Below are positions 10,136-19,549 of a stretch of DNA of 64,000 nucleotides, piece by piece (positions within the stretch are counted from its first letter, which is position 1; each line of letters opens with the position of its first letter). This stretch comes from Oscarella lobularis (Eukaryota; Porifera; Homoscleromorpha; Homosclerophorida; Oscarellidae), in assembly GCF_947507565.1 (NCBI RefSeq), contig NC_089179.1, positions 62,001 to 126,000 on the forward strand, written 5' to 3'. The translations under genes and the position numbers were made by a program. The notes below the pieces were generated by a model. The model saw nothing but the letters and a program-made list of their open reading frames with translations, had not been told where the DNA came from and searched no databases.

Positions 10136-12627
10136 TCACGCCTGTGAATCCTCAGCTGCGCGAATCATCCGTCCAAGTCGAGACTTGTGCCCCGCCAAAA
10201 AGTATTGATCATGAATCATTTTCATCTCTTCTCCCTTCTGTGAAGGCCACGCAATGTTATGATTCAGTTCCAATGGATAGCAGCGCCCCTCCGACTCTTT
10301 ACATGCCCAATCTAGATCAATTATTCTAACAGAACCGTCTTCGGTGACGACAATATTGGTATCTCGAAAGTCGCCGTGAACAAACCCTTGACGATTAAAA
10401 AACGACAAGGCATTTTCTAAAGAGGCCACCACTGCTTTGGCCTTTTCTATACGAGCAGTTTTGTCGTTGAGAAACGAATGCAACGTCGTACCCTCCACTT
10501 TTCCCATTACCACCATGGTATAGAGCTCCGTTGAAACATGAGCCAAGAGAGGTGGTGCAATGTTATTCTCGAAACAGCGACGATGAAATGTCTCCGGGTA
10601 GGAAATGCCTTTCAGAAACTTTACAATAACGGGTTGCGGTGTGTCTGCTGCTTCCGGAAGTATGGCAGTCGCTTCAAACACCTTCTCACTCAGAGGTTTC
10701 TTGTAGAAAATAGAAGAAACAGACTGACATTGGGTAACAACTGGAAGAACCTTTACATAGGGAAAACAAATTAGCTCAAAACTATCTTCTATGTCCTCTA
10801 CTTACCACCGTCTTAGGAACTTCCTTGAACTGGTCCACGAGTTCCGAAACGGCTTTCAATCCAGCATAGAGTCCATTGATCACAGTTGAAGCCGCGTGAT
10901 TGAAGTCGTTCCTTTTTTCGTACAGCTTGGAGCGAGCTATATCCCCCCCACGTGACCGAATCACGCCATCCATGACCACGACATCGGCTCCAACGGTCAT
11001 GATAAAGCACGGATGAGTGTCGCAAAATTTTATCCTTTTCTTCTCAAGCGACTTCATGAAGAGATCAAAGTACGCCAATCCCTGTGCACGGGCTCCCTCA
11101 AGGGCTTGCTTGGGCTCAAGGGCTTTCATGCCCTTCTTGGTAAGCTTCAAAGACTTGAATTCACAAATCAGCACAGGCACAGGCACTCCTTTGATGATAA
11201 CAAAAATAGCTAAATCAGCAGCATTGGAGTCCGTTTCGTTTAAAGACGACACTACAACGGGAAACTGCCTCTGAACTGCGAATCCAGCGAATCCAGCGTC
11301 GTCCAGAAACTCCGAAAGATGATTAAGGCACTGGGCAACATCGCCTTCGGAAAGAGCATCACGCAATGGCGGAATGAGATGATCCAAATCTGGCTGCGGA
11401 GGAGCGGCGATGAACGAAAGGAAACCTTTGAAAAACGGAGCCGCTGGCACGAATTTTGAAAGGCGGGCTCTAAGGAAATCATGTCGCTTTCCCGTGTTCG
11501 CGAATATCGCTGTTTGTTCAAAACAAGTGATCTGTATAAATTCATTAGGCAATAATTAGCTGACTCACTGCCATCTACCGTACCTGCAGTGGTGAACGAC
11601 GAAGAGATGAGTGAAGAGGCCAAGACTCAAGTCTGCTTTCCTCCTCATCTAAAGAACCCAACAAATTCTCACGTGAGACGGAAAATGAAAAACTGGTAAC
11701 GTACCAGAAGAAATTTCAATCAATTCCGATGTGCGCATGCATGTCTTTCCCTCATCATCTTCGTAAATCAAAGAGCAAAAGTAAAATCCGTCCGATTTCG
11801 CTTTAACCGCTTTCTCTTCCTGCAAACTACATACGCCACCCCCTGAATGATACAGGCACATCCAGGTCGTCTTCTTGAAAGGAGACTCAATGACGCATCG
11901 CTTAAGAACGCCACGTCGTTCAGCTAAGCAAGAAAAAGAAGATACGGTAATAGTAAAAGAGAGAGAATTTACTCTCTCTGTCTCTGTACGTACCTTCTTC
12001 TAATTGAATCCTTGGGAGGCTATCATTGCCCCCAGAGCTAGCCGTCTTAATTAATTAATAAGCGCCAATTGTAAAAAAAAGTATGCACTCTTCCTGCTCT
12101 AACCTGTGCAATGCTTCTATCCTCCTCAGAAAGAGTTCTCGGGCGCTTTCTGGAAAAAAAACATATAAGGCTATGACCGCCGTGAAAACGCGCACACAAA
12201 AAACAACAGACTTTGTTTGCTCCATTTCCTACAAAAGAAGACCTTACACTTCGCTGACCAAAGAGGTACTACAGTGAATAAATACCTCGTCGTTTTCATC
12301 ATCATCATCATCATGACATTTACGCTTTCCCTTCTTCTTTTTCTTCTAAATATTCCGTTGAAGATCCTCAGCAAGACATTGAATTGAAACTTACCGGCTT
12401 CTGCGCAACGAGGGCCTTCTCAACAGCTCTATCCCCCTTGAAACAGTTCAAACTGCTTCTTTTCTTCTTCTTCTTCGCTGTCTTGTGCTGCAGAAACATA
12501 CGTAGCACATCTCAACACATCTAAGCCTATTTACTTGAGGAGACAAGTGTGCAGACGTCGGCTCTTCTGCGTCACCCTCGTGCCGCCCTGCTGCTTCTCC
12601 TTCTTGAAGAACCCTCAACCAATGCAT
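10136..12627 (-). CDS. PD-(D/E)XK nuclease-protein kinase fusion (Crinkler-like), copy 3
   Basis: The most diverged copy, still open in every exon. The nuclease exon has a four-codon deletion just before the catalytic Asp (NETDSNAADLAIF), but D, E-x-K and the second Lys are kept; the QxxxY motif is QGLAY. The kinase keeps VIVKFLKG, HGDFRDTN and DLDW. Lys and Asp runs in the N-terminal exons are shorter. Start ATG at 12627; the upstream ATG used by the longer forms of copies 1 and 2 is lost, which supports the shorter start for all. Its 5' flank is interrupted about 370 bp upstream by the foldback element and retrotransposon, so promoter function may be damaged. Preserved reading frames despite clear divergence suggest selection. 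Confidence 0.8.
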
Positions 12628-12868
12628 GAAATAACTGAGCTTAGTTAAAAAGGAACAAGACAAAAGTTATTTTTAGTCCCAGGTCCACGCCCACAAGACT
12701 CCGCGCGCGCAGTGCATTGTGGGACAGAACAGAAGTGAATTTCGTACAAAGAGGCGAGCGAAAAACACAAAGGCAGAGAGCATTTCGTTCTTGATCGGGG
12801 CTCGATTACCGCGTAGAGGAAAGAATGACGCAAAACGGCGAGACTAGGTCTCTAGAAACTCAAACAAC

Positions 12869-13099
12869 TTGAATGCGATCTTACAGAAAAGAGTTCGAGT
12901 GGATGGACCACGGATACGATTCCAAATTGAAGGTGAGTGCGGTAATGAGCTCTTTTGTCGTCGTTCGCAGGCGCTTGGAGTGAAGTCGGGCGATCGTTCG
13001 ACCAGAGATAGAGAAGGAGAGGGATGTGCAACTCTCCCTTATCACGTGACTTTTCCTGGTCAGAGGATTGAAGCCGTTAAGTCCCGTATTGCCTCGTAT
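12869..13099 (+). other. Possible plus-strand exon pair at the edge of the foldback element
   Basis: ATG at 12869 opens MRSYRKEFEWMDHGYDSKLK, followed by a good donor (AAG|GTGAGT, 12929) and acceptor (TTCGCAG|GCG, ending at 12970); the frame then continues into the inverted-repeat arm and stops at about 13099. In units 1 and 2 the matching ATG is followed by a stop after about 13 codons. It may be chance or a broken gene fragment. No product is assigned. Confidence 0.25.
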
Positions 13100-13352
13100 T
13101 GAAGTCCACTTCCTCTGATCCGCGAAGCCGTAAGTACTCAGCTGCCTTTCCAAAAATGTTTCTTCTTTCATAAAATCGCGCGATAAATCTGTTTTGAGGG
13201 CGTGACAACCGTTTAAGGCCCCAAATCGCCGCCAGCGAGGACTAATTGTACTTTGCACCCTTTCGCGATGTCGTCATTGTCGTTTTTTCTAAACGTTTTG
13301 TGCATTTAATAGCCAAGTCGTGGCGCTAGCGAATGCTGGTAAAAGGCGGCAG
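12994..13352 (+). repeat. Foldback element, left arm
   Basis: About 360 bp that reappears as its reverse complement at 13573-13914 and continues at 19281-19296, with a few substitutions and short indels. Inner end: TGGTAAAAGGCGGCAG. The 220-bp centre (13353-13572) is unique and shows no convincing ORF. A very large inverted repeat with a short centre is typical of foldback-type elements. Confidence 0.88.
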
Positions 13353-13572
13353 ACGTCGGCACGTGCTAAAACACGCAATCTTACAACGGCATAAAAATAG
13401 GAAGAGCCCAAACAATAGCACCATTCGCTTCCTAATGTGTGACTCTTTCAAACAAAAAAATTCTAACAAAATTGGACATTGCGTTTGAGCGTGAGAGGGT
13501 GCAAAACATGACCACCAAGACACGCCCAATACGGCGTCTTTTTACGCAATGCGTCGAAACAGCGACTGGTTT

Positions 13573-13914
13573 CTGCCGCCTTTTACCAGCATTCGCTAGC
13601 GCCACGACTTGGCTATTAAATGCAAAAGAAAGTTTAGAAAAAAAGACAATGGCGACATCGCGAGAGGGTGCAAAGTACAATTAGTCCAAGTTCGCGGCGA
13701 TTTGGGGCCTTAAATGGTTGTCGCGACCTCAAAACAGATTTATCGCGTGATTTCATGAAAGAATGAACATTTTTGGAAAGGCAGCTGAGTACTTACGGCT
13801 TCGCGGATCAGAGGAAGTGGACTTCAATACGAGGCAATACGGGACTTAACGGCTTCAATCCTCTGACCTGGAAAAGTCACGTGATAAGGGGGAGTTGCAC
13901 ATCCCTCTCCTTCT
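13573..13914 (-). repeat. Foldback element, right arm (interrupted)
   Basis: Reverse complement of 13012-13352. It stops abruptly at CTCCTTCT (13914), where the retrotransposon begins, and its last ~16 bp (CTATCTCTGG and on) are found at 19281 beyond the retrotransposon. The retrotransposon therefore landed in an existing foldback element. Confidence 0.88.
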
Positions 13915-14023
13915 GGGAAGTTTAATACAGGTTAAACGCGGTTGATATCTACCGCCATAATGATTTAAGGCGCGGGCGGTCTCTGGTATCGCCATTCGCC
14001 GCCTTCGCGCAGTCCGAATTTTT
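13915..14023 (+). repeat. Split direct repeat A1
   Basis: 109 bp beginning GGGAAGTTTAATACAGG and ending CAGTCCGAATTTTT; same sequence as A2 at 18968-19076. It forms the left end of the element. Confidence 0.95.
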
Positions 14024-14063
14024 TCTCTCTCGCAATTTTTTCTCTACGCGTTTTCAACCGTAC

Positions 14064-14732
14064 ATGGCTGATCAGAATCAAGCTGACGGACAACAGGGAC
14101 AAGGCGGACAGCGTCAACAAGGGCAGGCGCCGCAGGGACAAGATCATCCGGTGGCCCCGCCGCCCCAGCAACCGCCCGTCCTACCTCAACCGCAGCCGCA
14201 AGCGGCTCAAGCGCCGGCACCCGCGCAGCCGCAAGCGGCTCAAGCGCCGGCACCCGCGCAGCCGCAAGCGGCTCAAGCGCCGGCACCCGCGCAGCCGCCC
14301 GTTTCAGCGCCGGCGGTCCGTGTACCGATGCAGGACTTCGTCGCGCAAATTGTGCAGCAAACCATGGCAGCGTTGAGGACAGGTAATTTGGGGCGACGGG
14401 CGCGCCGGGTCCAAAGATCGAGCAAAACCCCCTCCCTTCCCTCGGCTTATTGCCCCCACCTGGCGACCATCTCGCCGACGCATCGAGTCCGCGCCCCGTT
14501 CTCACGTCGGGCAAAGACGTTTAGCGTAGAGCCCCGCCCCGTTTGCGTCCCGTTCCCTTGCGAAGCGTCGGATAACGAGGCGTAACTCTTCCAGACGCTC
14601 CCCGGGGGGATCGTTTGCCTGCGCAGCCCCAACAGGGGCTCCCGCCGCATCGCGTCGCGAACGCGCCGCCGCTTCAGCAGCAGCAGCAGCAACACCAGCA
14701 ACAACAGCCACTGCAGCAGCAGCAGCCGCGAC

Positions 14733-14763
<31 letters not shown>

Positions 14764-14769
14764 GCGACA

Positions 14770-14814
<45 letters not shown>

Positions 14815-15790
14815 ACCACAGCCACCGCAGCTACCGCCGCCGCAACAACTGCAGCCACAGCTGGGAAACCTGCCGCCGCCCGGCCTCCTTCAGGGTTTGC
14901 AGGTGGAGCATCACGCTCCGCCGGCAAATCCTGTTGGGCAGCTAGAGCCGCTCGCGGACAATCCGGCGTGGTTCGAGGCGCTAATGCCGCTGGCGAAAAA
15001 ACCACGCCGGACGACGCCGCCTTTTTCGCTGGGAAATTCCCTGGGCGTAGTCCCAGGGCGCGTCGTTGACAAAATCGCTGCGCGCGAGTACGTCGATCTG
15101 GCTGAGCTGCTCCCCGACAATGCGGAGTTGCTGCGGCGCGAGGGGGAGCGAGACAAGTGGCCCCTGGCCACAGCGGGTTCTCGTTCGTTGCGTCGCATCA
15201 CTTCTATTGCGCAATGGGTTCACGCCTTCGCGGCTTTCGCCGCGGTGGAGGTGTCGCAGCGCCCTAGTCGGGCTTTAGAAATGCTGGGCTACATACGGCT
15301 AGTGGTGCGCTTAACGGAGAAATGCCATTCGCGCAACCCGCTGGGGTGGCTCAGCTACGACACGTTCTTCCGTCAAAAGGCGGCGGCGGAGCAAAACCTG
15401 TCCTGGGCAAAGCAGGACACAGACCTCGTCACGGACCACGTGCTGTCCCCTGAGGACGCGGCGTGCTCCATTTGCGGCGCGGGGGATCATAAGGCGGCTG
15501 TCTGCTCGTTGCGTCCAACGGAGTCGGGTGCGACGGCGTCTCCGCGCGCGGCGGCGTTTCCTAGCGCGGCAGGGAACGCGGGCTCTCGACGCCCTCAAAA
15601 AAGCGAGCCGTGCCGGCTCTTCAATTTTGCGCCGACTGGCTGCGGCTATGGCTCGCGCTGCGTCTTTCGCCACGTATGCGACAAGTGCGGGAATAAAGGT
15701 CATCGGGCGGCGGAGTGTCAGGCGACGGGGAAGCAGCAGCAGCAACCAGCGCCGCAAGGGCCTCGGGCGCAGTCACCCAGACCCCAATAG
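14064..15790 (+). CDS. Gag-like protein of the Ngaro-like element, with one probable intron
   Basis: Opens with ATG 14064, then Gln/Pro/Ala-rich sequence with a threefold 36-bp repeat (AQAPAPAQPQA units, about 14190-14300). The frame would stop at 14585, but a GT-AG intron at 14383-14594 (donor ACAG|GTAATT, acceptor CTTCCAG|AC) joins it in frame to the longer ORF ending at 15790. That part has long Gln runs (about 14680-14815), a globular middle, a CCCH-type finger (C-N8-CGYGSRC-FRH region, about 15612-15675) and a CCHC zinc knuckle (CDKCGNKGHRAAEC, 15677-15718), which fit nucleic-acid binding by Gag. The alternative to the intron is a frameshift or a two-ORF arrangement. Confidence 0.75.
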
Positions 15791-15887
15791 AACCGCACGT
15801 AACTGCCCCGATTAGCGTTCTTGTTTTGTGTTGGGCTCGTGTTGCCCCGCTCCGCATGCAGCGGCTTTAATCGGGGGCATGCAATAA

Positions 15888-17729
15888 ACCGTGTCTTGCT
15901 GGTTACTAGAAACGTGTGGTCTTTCGGAGGGCGCGTACCGTTCGTGGCAGGCGCTTGAGGCGTTGGACGCCGCGAATGCCGCAACAGATCCAAGCTCGGA
16001 GATCTGGGACACACCATCCTCGTCACCGGTGGTTCCACAGGCTTGGGCGGATAGCTTACGGCGCCACCCCGACCAACGTTTTACCGCGTGGCTGCTGCGC
16101 GGACTCTCCGAAGGCTTCCGAATTGGCTATGGTGGCGGGAGTGGAAAGCGAGCTCGCGCAAGCCGCAACTTGCAATCCGCGCGGGAGCACCCCGCGGTGG
16201 TAGACGAATATCTCAACGGCGAAATTGCGGCAGGCAGAGTGGTGGGCCCGGTACCGGACGCTCAGACGCACTTGGTGCGCCTGAGTCCCTTTGGTGTGAT
16301 TCCCAAGTCCGGCCAGCCGGGTCGGTGGCGGCTCATCGTCGACCTCTCGTCCCCGCGAGGCAGCAGCGTCAATGACGGTATTCGCCCCGAATGGTGCTCG
16401 ACGAAGTACATTCGGGTCGAGGACGCTGTACGGCACTGTTGGCAGTTGGGCGCCGGGGCAGCATTGGCGAAGCTGGATATACAAAGCGCCTACCGCATAA
16501 TTCCAGTGCACCCCGCGGATCGCCATCTCCTGGGCATGCGATGGCGAGGCAGGGTGTATGTGGACACGGTGTTACCGTTCGGCTTGCGTTCGGCACCGGC
16601 GATTTTCTCCGCAGTAGCAGACGCGCTACTGTGGATCATGTACGAGCGAGGCGTCCGCGGGGGCATGCACTACTTGGACGACTTCCTCTTCATTGGCCGC
16701 CCGCAGTCCCAGGATTGCGCGCAGCAGTTGCAGGCAGCGCTGCGGGTGTGCGAGGAGCTGGGTGTGCCCGTCGCTCGCGGCAAGATCGGAGGCCCCAGCA
16801 CAACGCTTGTGTTCTTGGGAATCGAGCTCGACACCGTGGCGGGAGTACTGCGCCTGCCGCAGGAAAAGTTGCAGCGCCTACGACAGGAGATCCGGCACTG
16901 GCAGGCGCGGAGGGCAGGAACAAAACGGGAGCTGCTGTCGCTCATCGGGTCGCTACAGCACGCAGCGTCCGTCGTACCGGCAGGCCGCTCCTTTACGCGC
17001 CGGCTGATTGACGCGTCCAAGAGCCGTCGTCAGCTGGCTCAGTACGTTCGCCTAAATACGGAGGCAAGGGCTGACCTGCAGTGGTGGAGCGCGTTCCTCG
17101 AACGATGGAATGGCAAAGGCTTCTTTGCTACACTCGCAGCGGAACCCCGGTTCGTCGTGGGGACCGACGCCTCCGGCTCGTGGGGCTGCGGGGCCGTATG
17201 GGCGTCGCACTGGTTTCGTTGGGCTTGGTCGGCTCCGTGGGCTCCCCTCCCGATCGCACCAAAAGAGCTTCTGCCGGTCGTACTCGCGGCGGCGGTGTGG
17301 GGCGAGAGCTGGTCGGGAGCGTCGGTTCTCCTGGAGTGCGACAACACGGTGGTCGTGGCGGCGGTGCGGTCGGGGTCAAGCAGGGACGCGGCGCTTATGC
17401 CGCTCCTGCGTACGCTTCAGTTCTTTGCGGCGCACTTCGGGTTCGCATGGAGGGCGCGACATATCCCGGGAGAACAGAACACCCTCGCGGACGGGCTCTC
17501 GCGCAACGTTTCTCCCGCCACGCTGAGGACGTCTTTTCCGCAGCTGGCCGCCGCGCCGACGCCGATCCCAGGGACGCTGCTGGAGCTGGTGACGCCGCCG
17601 GGATTGCCTTGGAACGAGCCGCGGTGGAGGGAGCTCTTTCACGATACACTGCGCAAGGTGTCGCGGACTCCACGCGGAGATCGTACGCCTCTGGACTACG
17701 CCGGTTCGAACGTTTTTGCCAGCAGCTAG
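15888..17729 (+). CDS. Reverse transcriptase-RNase H of the Ngaro-like element
   Basis: Copies element RNA into DNA and removes the RNA strand. The frame opens after a TAA at 15885-15887 and has no nearby ATG (a GTG is at 15891), so translation probably depends on splicing, reinitiation or readthrough from Gag. RT motifs in order: GRWRLIVDLSSP, AKLDIQSAYRIIPVHP, TVLPFGLRSAPAIF, the catalytic HYLDD box (16671-16682) and FLGIELD. RNase H follows with VGTDASG, KELLP, LECDN and ADGLSRN supplying the acidic residues. The RT is of the DIRS/Ngaro type rather than LTR type, judged by the company of a recombinase. The 3' end overlaps the recombinase ORF in another frame. Confidence 0.93.
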   Translation, partial: TVSCWLLETCGLSEGAYRSWQALEALDAANAATDPSSEIWDTPSSSPVVPQAWADSLRRHPDQRFTAWLLRGLSEGFRIGYGGGSGKRARASRNLQSAREHPAVVDEYLNGEIAAGRVVGPVPDAQTHLVRLSPFGVIPKSGQPGRWRLIVDLSSPRGSSVNDGIRPEWCSTKYIRVEDAVRHCWQLGAGAALAKLDIQSAYRIIPVHPADRHLLGMRWRGRVYVDTVLPFGLRSAPAIFSAVADALLWIMYERGVRGGMHYLDDFLFIGRPQSQDCAQQLQAALRVCEELGVPVARGKIGGPSTTLVFLGIELDTVAGVLRLPQEKLQRLRQEIRHWQARRAGTKRELLSLIGSLQHAASVVPAGRSFTRRLIDASKSRRQLAQYVRLNTEARADLQWWSAFLERWNGKGFFATLAAEPRFVVGTDASGSWGCGAVWASHWFRWAWSAPWAPLPIAPKELLPVVLAAAVWGESWSGASVLLECDNTVVVAAVRSGSSRDAALMPLLRTLQFFAAHFGFAWRARHIPGEQNTLADGLSRNVSPATLRTSFPQLAAAPTPIPGTLLELVTPPGLPWNEPRWRELFHDTLRKVSRTPRGDRTPLDYAGSNVFASS

Positions 17730-18580
17730 GTTTGCAGGGTCTGCCAGCCTCGGAGCGCGTGCTCTCGCTATTTTGCGCGGCCCTGGCAAGAGAGGGATTA
17801 AGATACGCCACAATAAAGTCTTACCTGGCTGCGGTTCGCAATGGGCAAGTCGTCGCGGGCCTGGGCGATCCGTTCGCGACATCTATGCCGTTGCTTGTTC
17901 TCATGCTAAACGGCATCAAGCGAGAACAAGGGCGGCCAGCGGCGGATCCCCGTCTCCCCATCACACCGGTGATTCTTCGCCAGCTGCGGGCGGTGTGGGG
18001 ACAAACGCCCCATCGATGGGACTCGACAATGCTGTGGGCGGCATGCACGGTCGCCTTCTTCGGTTTCTTGCGCGCAGGCGAGTTCACCGTCGACTCGGTA
18101 GCGGCGTTTGATCCCGAGCGTCATCTTTCGCCAGACGACGTGTCGACGGATTCACTGGAGAACCCGTCGTTCGTCAAACTGCGGATCAAGCAGTCGAAGA
18201 CGGATCCGTTCCGTCGCGGCGTCTCAATTGTCCTAGGACGAACACACGCGGACCTCTGCCCGGTAGTCGCACTACTCGCTTACCTGGCTCGCCGTCGCTT
18301 CGCGCCGGGTCCGTTGTTTACGTTCGAGAATGGCGGAGCGCTATCACGGGCGGCGCTCGTCGATCAAGTGCGGCGAGCTCTAACGTCAGCAGGTGTCGAC
18401 GCGTCTCGCTTCGCGGGCCACAGCTTCCGAATCGGAGCGGCGACGACGGCAGCGGCGCGCGGACTCGACGACTCAACGATCCAAACGCTCGGTCGATGGA
18501 AAAGCGCCGCGTTCACGCGCTACATTCGTCTAGACGAGCAGCAGCTGGCGCGATACAGCCGCGCGCTGGCTACAGAGTAA
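17447..18580 (+). CDS. Tyrosine recombinase of the Ngaro-like element
   Basis: Integrates the element through a circular DNA intermediate. The ORF is open from 17081; ATG 17447 is the best in-frame start before the N-terminal SAM-like region (STRRSYASGLRRFERFC). The catalytic domain shows the first Arg in GFLRAGEFT, then HSFRIGAATTAA (His-x-x-Arg), LGRWKS and the nucleophile Tyr in RYIR. All expected active-site residues of the lambda-integrase family are present. It overlaps the RNase H end of the preceding ORF by about 280 bp in a different frame. Confidence 0.92.
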   Translation: MEGATYPGRTEHPRGRALAQRFSRHAEDVFSAAGRRADADPRDAAGAGDAAGIALERAAVEGALSRYTAQGVADSTRRSYASGLRRFERFCQQLGLQGLPASERVLSLFCAALAREGLRYATIKSYLAAVRNGQVVAGLGDPFATSMPLLVLMLNGIKREQGRPAADPRLPITPVILRQLRAVWGQTPHRWDSTMLWAACTVAFFGFLRAGEFTVDSVAAFDPERHLSPDDVSTDSLENPSFVKLRIKQSKTDPFRRGVSIVLGRTHADLCPVVALLAYLARRRFAPGPLFTFENGGALSRAALVDQVRRALTSAGVDASRFAGHSFRIGAATTAAARGLDDSTIQTLGRWKSAAFTRYIRLDEQQLARYSRALATE

Positions 18581-18835
18581 ATAGCATCCGAGGACTCAGG
18601 AGTCCAGCGCGCGTTAGCGACGCAGACCGGTTCTTTGTTGCATGTTTTTTGAGCGTGGCGAGTTCGTTGTTGCGTTCTTCGGGCGAGTGGAGAGCGTACG
18701 AGGGTGTTGGTTAGGTTAGTCGCGCCAGCAGGTTCCCACGGGCGGAAACCACAACTATGCTAAGTGGGTGTGGTGTTGATCCCGTCTTGGGGGACGTCGC
18801 TCCGGCCCCGTTGGGACCGATCGCGACGGTCTGTT

Positions 18836-18967
18836 GGGGGCTCGGATTCGGCTTGGCTCGAATCGGACCGACGTGATCGGCGGCGAGCTGGGCGGAAACG
18901 TTCCCCCCTAGCGCGCGTTAGGCCCAATCCTGAGCAGCACAGGGCAACTCAAGGTAAGATATATCAA
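18836..18967 (+). repeat. Split direct repeat B1
   Basis: 132 bp, GGGGGCTCGGATTCGGC to AAGATATATCAA, same as B2 at 19149-19280. It is joined directly to A2, so B1-A2 reproduces the circle junction (end B next to end A). Confidence 0.95.
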
Positions 18968-19076
18968 GGGAAGTTTAATACAGGTTAAACGCGGTTGATA
19001 TCTACCGCCATAATGATTTAAGGCGCGGGCGGTCTCTGGTATCGCCATTCGCCGCCTTCGCGCAGTCCGAATTTTT
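18968..19076 (+). repeat. Split direct repeat A2
   Basis: 109-bp copy of A1, internal, immediately after B1. A 72-bp linker (19077-19148) separates it from B2. Confidence 0.95.
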
Positions 19077-19148
19077 CCCACCCTCCCTCCCTTGCTGCTC
19101 CGGGGGCCGCACCCGCTTCTCCGTCCTTCGGACGTGACTCGCCGCTTG

Positions 19149-19280
19149 GGGGGCTCGGATTCGGCTTGGCTCGAATCGGACCGACGTGATCGGCGGCGAG
19201 CTGGGCGGAAACGTTCCCCCCTAGCGCGCGTTAGGCCCAATCCTGAGCAGCACAGGGCAACTCAAGGTAAGATATATCAA
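19149..19280 (+). repeat. Split direct repeat B2 (right end of element)
   Basis: 132-bp copy of B1; the element ends at ATATCAA (19280) and the foldback arm resumes with CTATCTCTGG. Confidence 0.95.
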
Positions 19281-19296
19281 CTATCTCTGGTTCGAC

Positions 19297-19549
19297 GTTG
19301 GCGCGTTGGGTGCTTCGTGCATGCGCAGTGCGAACTGTGCGTGCACACCAAGGAGCGTCAGGAGCGTCATCATAGTTAGTCAGGTGACCTGACCCTTCAC
19401 GTGACCCTCTTGTAGTACAGGCAATAGCGAAAGCACGTGTGCGATTGCGCGTACGAATAAATGCTCTAGTTAATCAAAATACGGTATACAAGTAAGAGTG
19501 ATTTTTTGGTATCAATGTAACAGAAGTTTATGGTGGATATCGCCCGAAT
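19297..19549. other. Displaced 5' flank of nuclease-kinase copy 3 and 3' flank of CLUH
   Basis: The sequence from about 19300 (TTGGGTGCTTCGTGC and on) matches the 5' flank of copies 1 and 2 at 6835-6960 and 9728-9850, so it was once next to copy 3. From about 19488 the sequence is the 3' region of CLUH, a piece of which is also found at 9850-9960. No ORF of note. Confidence 0.75.

Larger units (their letters stand above)
3990..12960. repeat. Tandem triplication of a ~2.9-kb gene unit
   Basis: Three direct copies of one gene with flanks: unit 1 about 3990-6960, unit 2 about 6961-9850, unit 3 about 10050-12960. Units 1 and 2 are nearly identical across exons, introns and 5' flank; unit 3 has more substitutions and small indels. 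Units 1 and 3 share a left border (the AT-rich segment ending in CACTCGTCACG just before the stop codons). Unit 2 is joined straight onto the 5' flank of unit 1 within its last codons. The right flank of unit 3 has been pushed away by the insertion at 12994-19296 and resumes at about 19300. Confidence 0.93.
13915..19280 (+). mobile_element. Complete tyrosine-recombinase retrotransposon, Ngaro/PAT-like
   Basis: 5366 bp with split direct repeats in the order A1 - genes - B1 - A2 - B2, the layout known for PAT and Ngaro elements of the DIRS order. It carries three ORFs on the plus strand: Gag-like with zinc fingers, reverse transcriptase-RNase H, and a tyrosine recombinase. There is no aspartic protease, no DDE integrase and no LTR. 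Base composition is clearly richer in G and C than the host genes around it. The two A repeats and the two B repeats look identical or nearly so, and ORFs 2 and 3 are open, so insertion was recent and the element may be autonomous. No target-site duplication is present, as expected for recombinase-mediated insertion. Confidence 0.93.

Noticed and set aside
12994-13914. Foldback taken as an assembly inversion artefact
   Set aside because: The arms differ by several substitutions and indels and one is interrupted by a precise insertion, which an artefact would not produce.
14447-15005. Long minus-strand Ala/Leu-rich ORFs opposite Gag
   Set aside because: They are the complement of CAG (Gln) repeats in Gag; low complexity, no domain.
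13915-19280. Reading the retroelement as an LTR retrotransposon or retrovirus-like element
   Set aside because: There are no LTRs, protease or DDE integrase; split direct repeats and a tyrosine recombinase define the Ngaro/PAT type.
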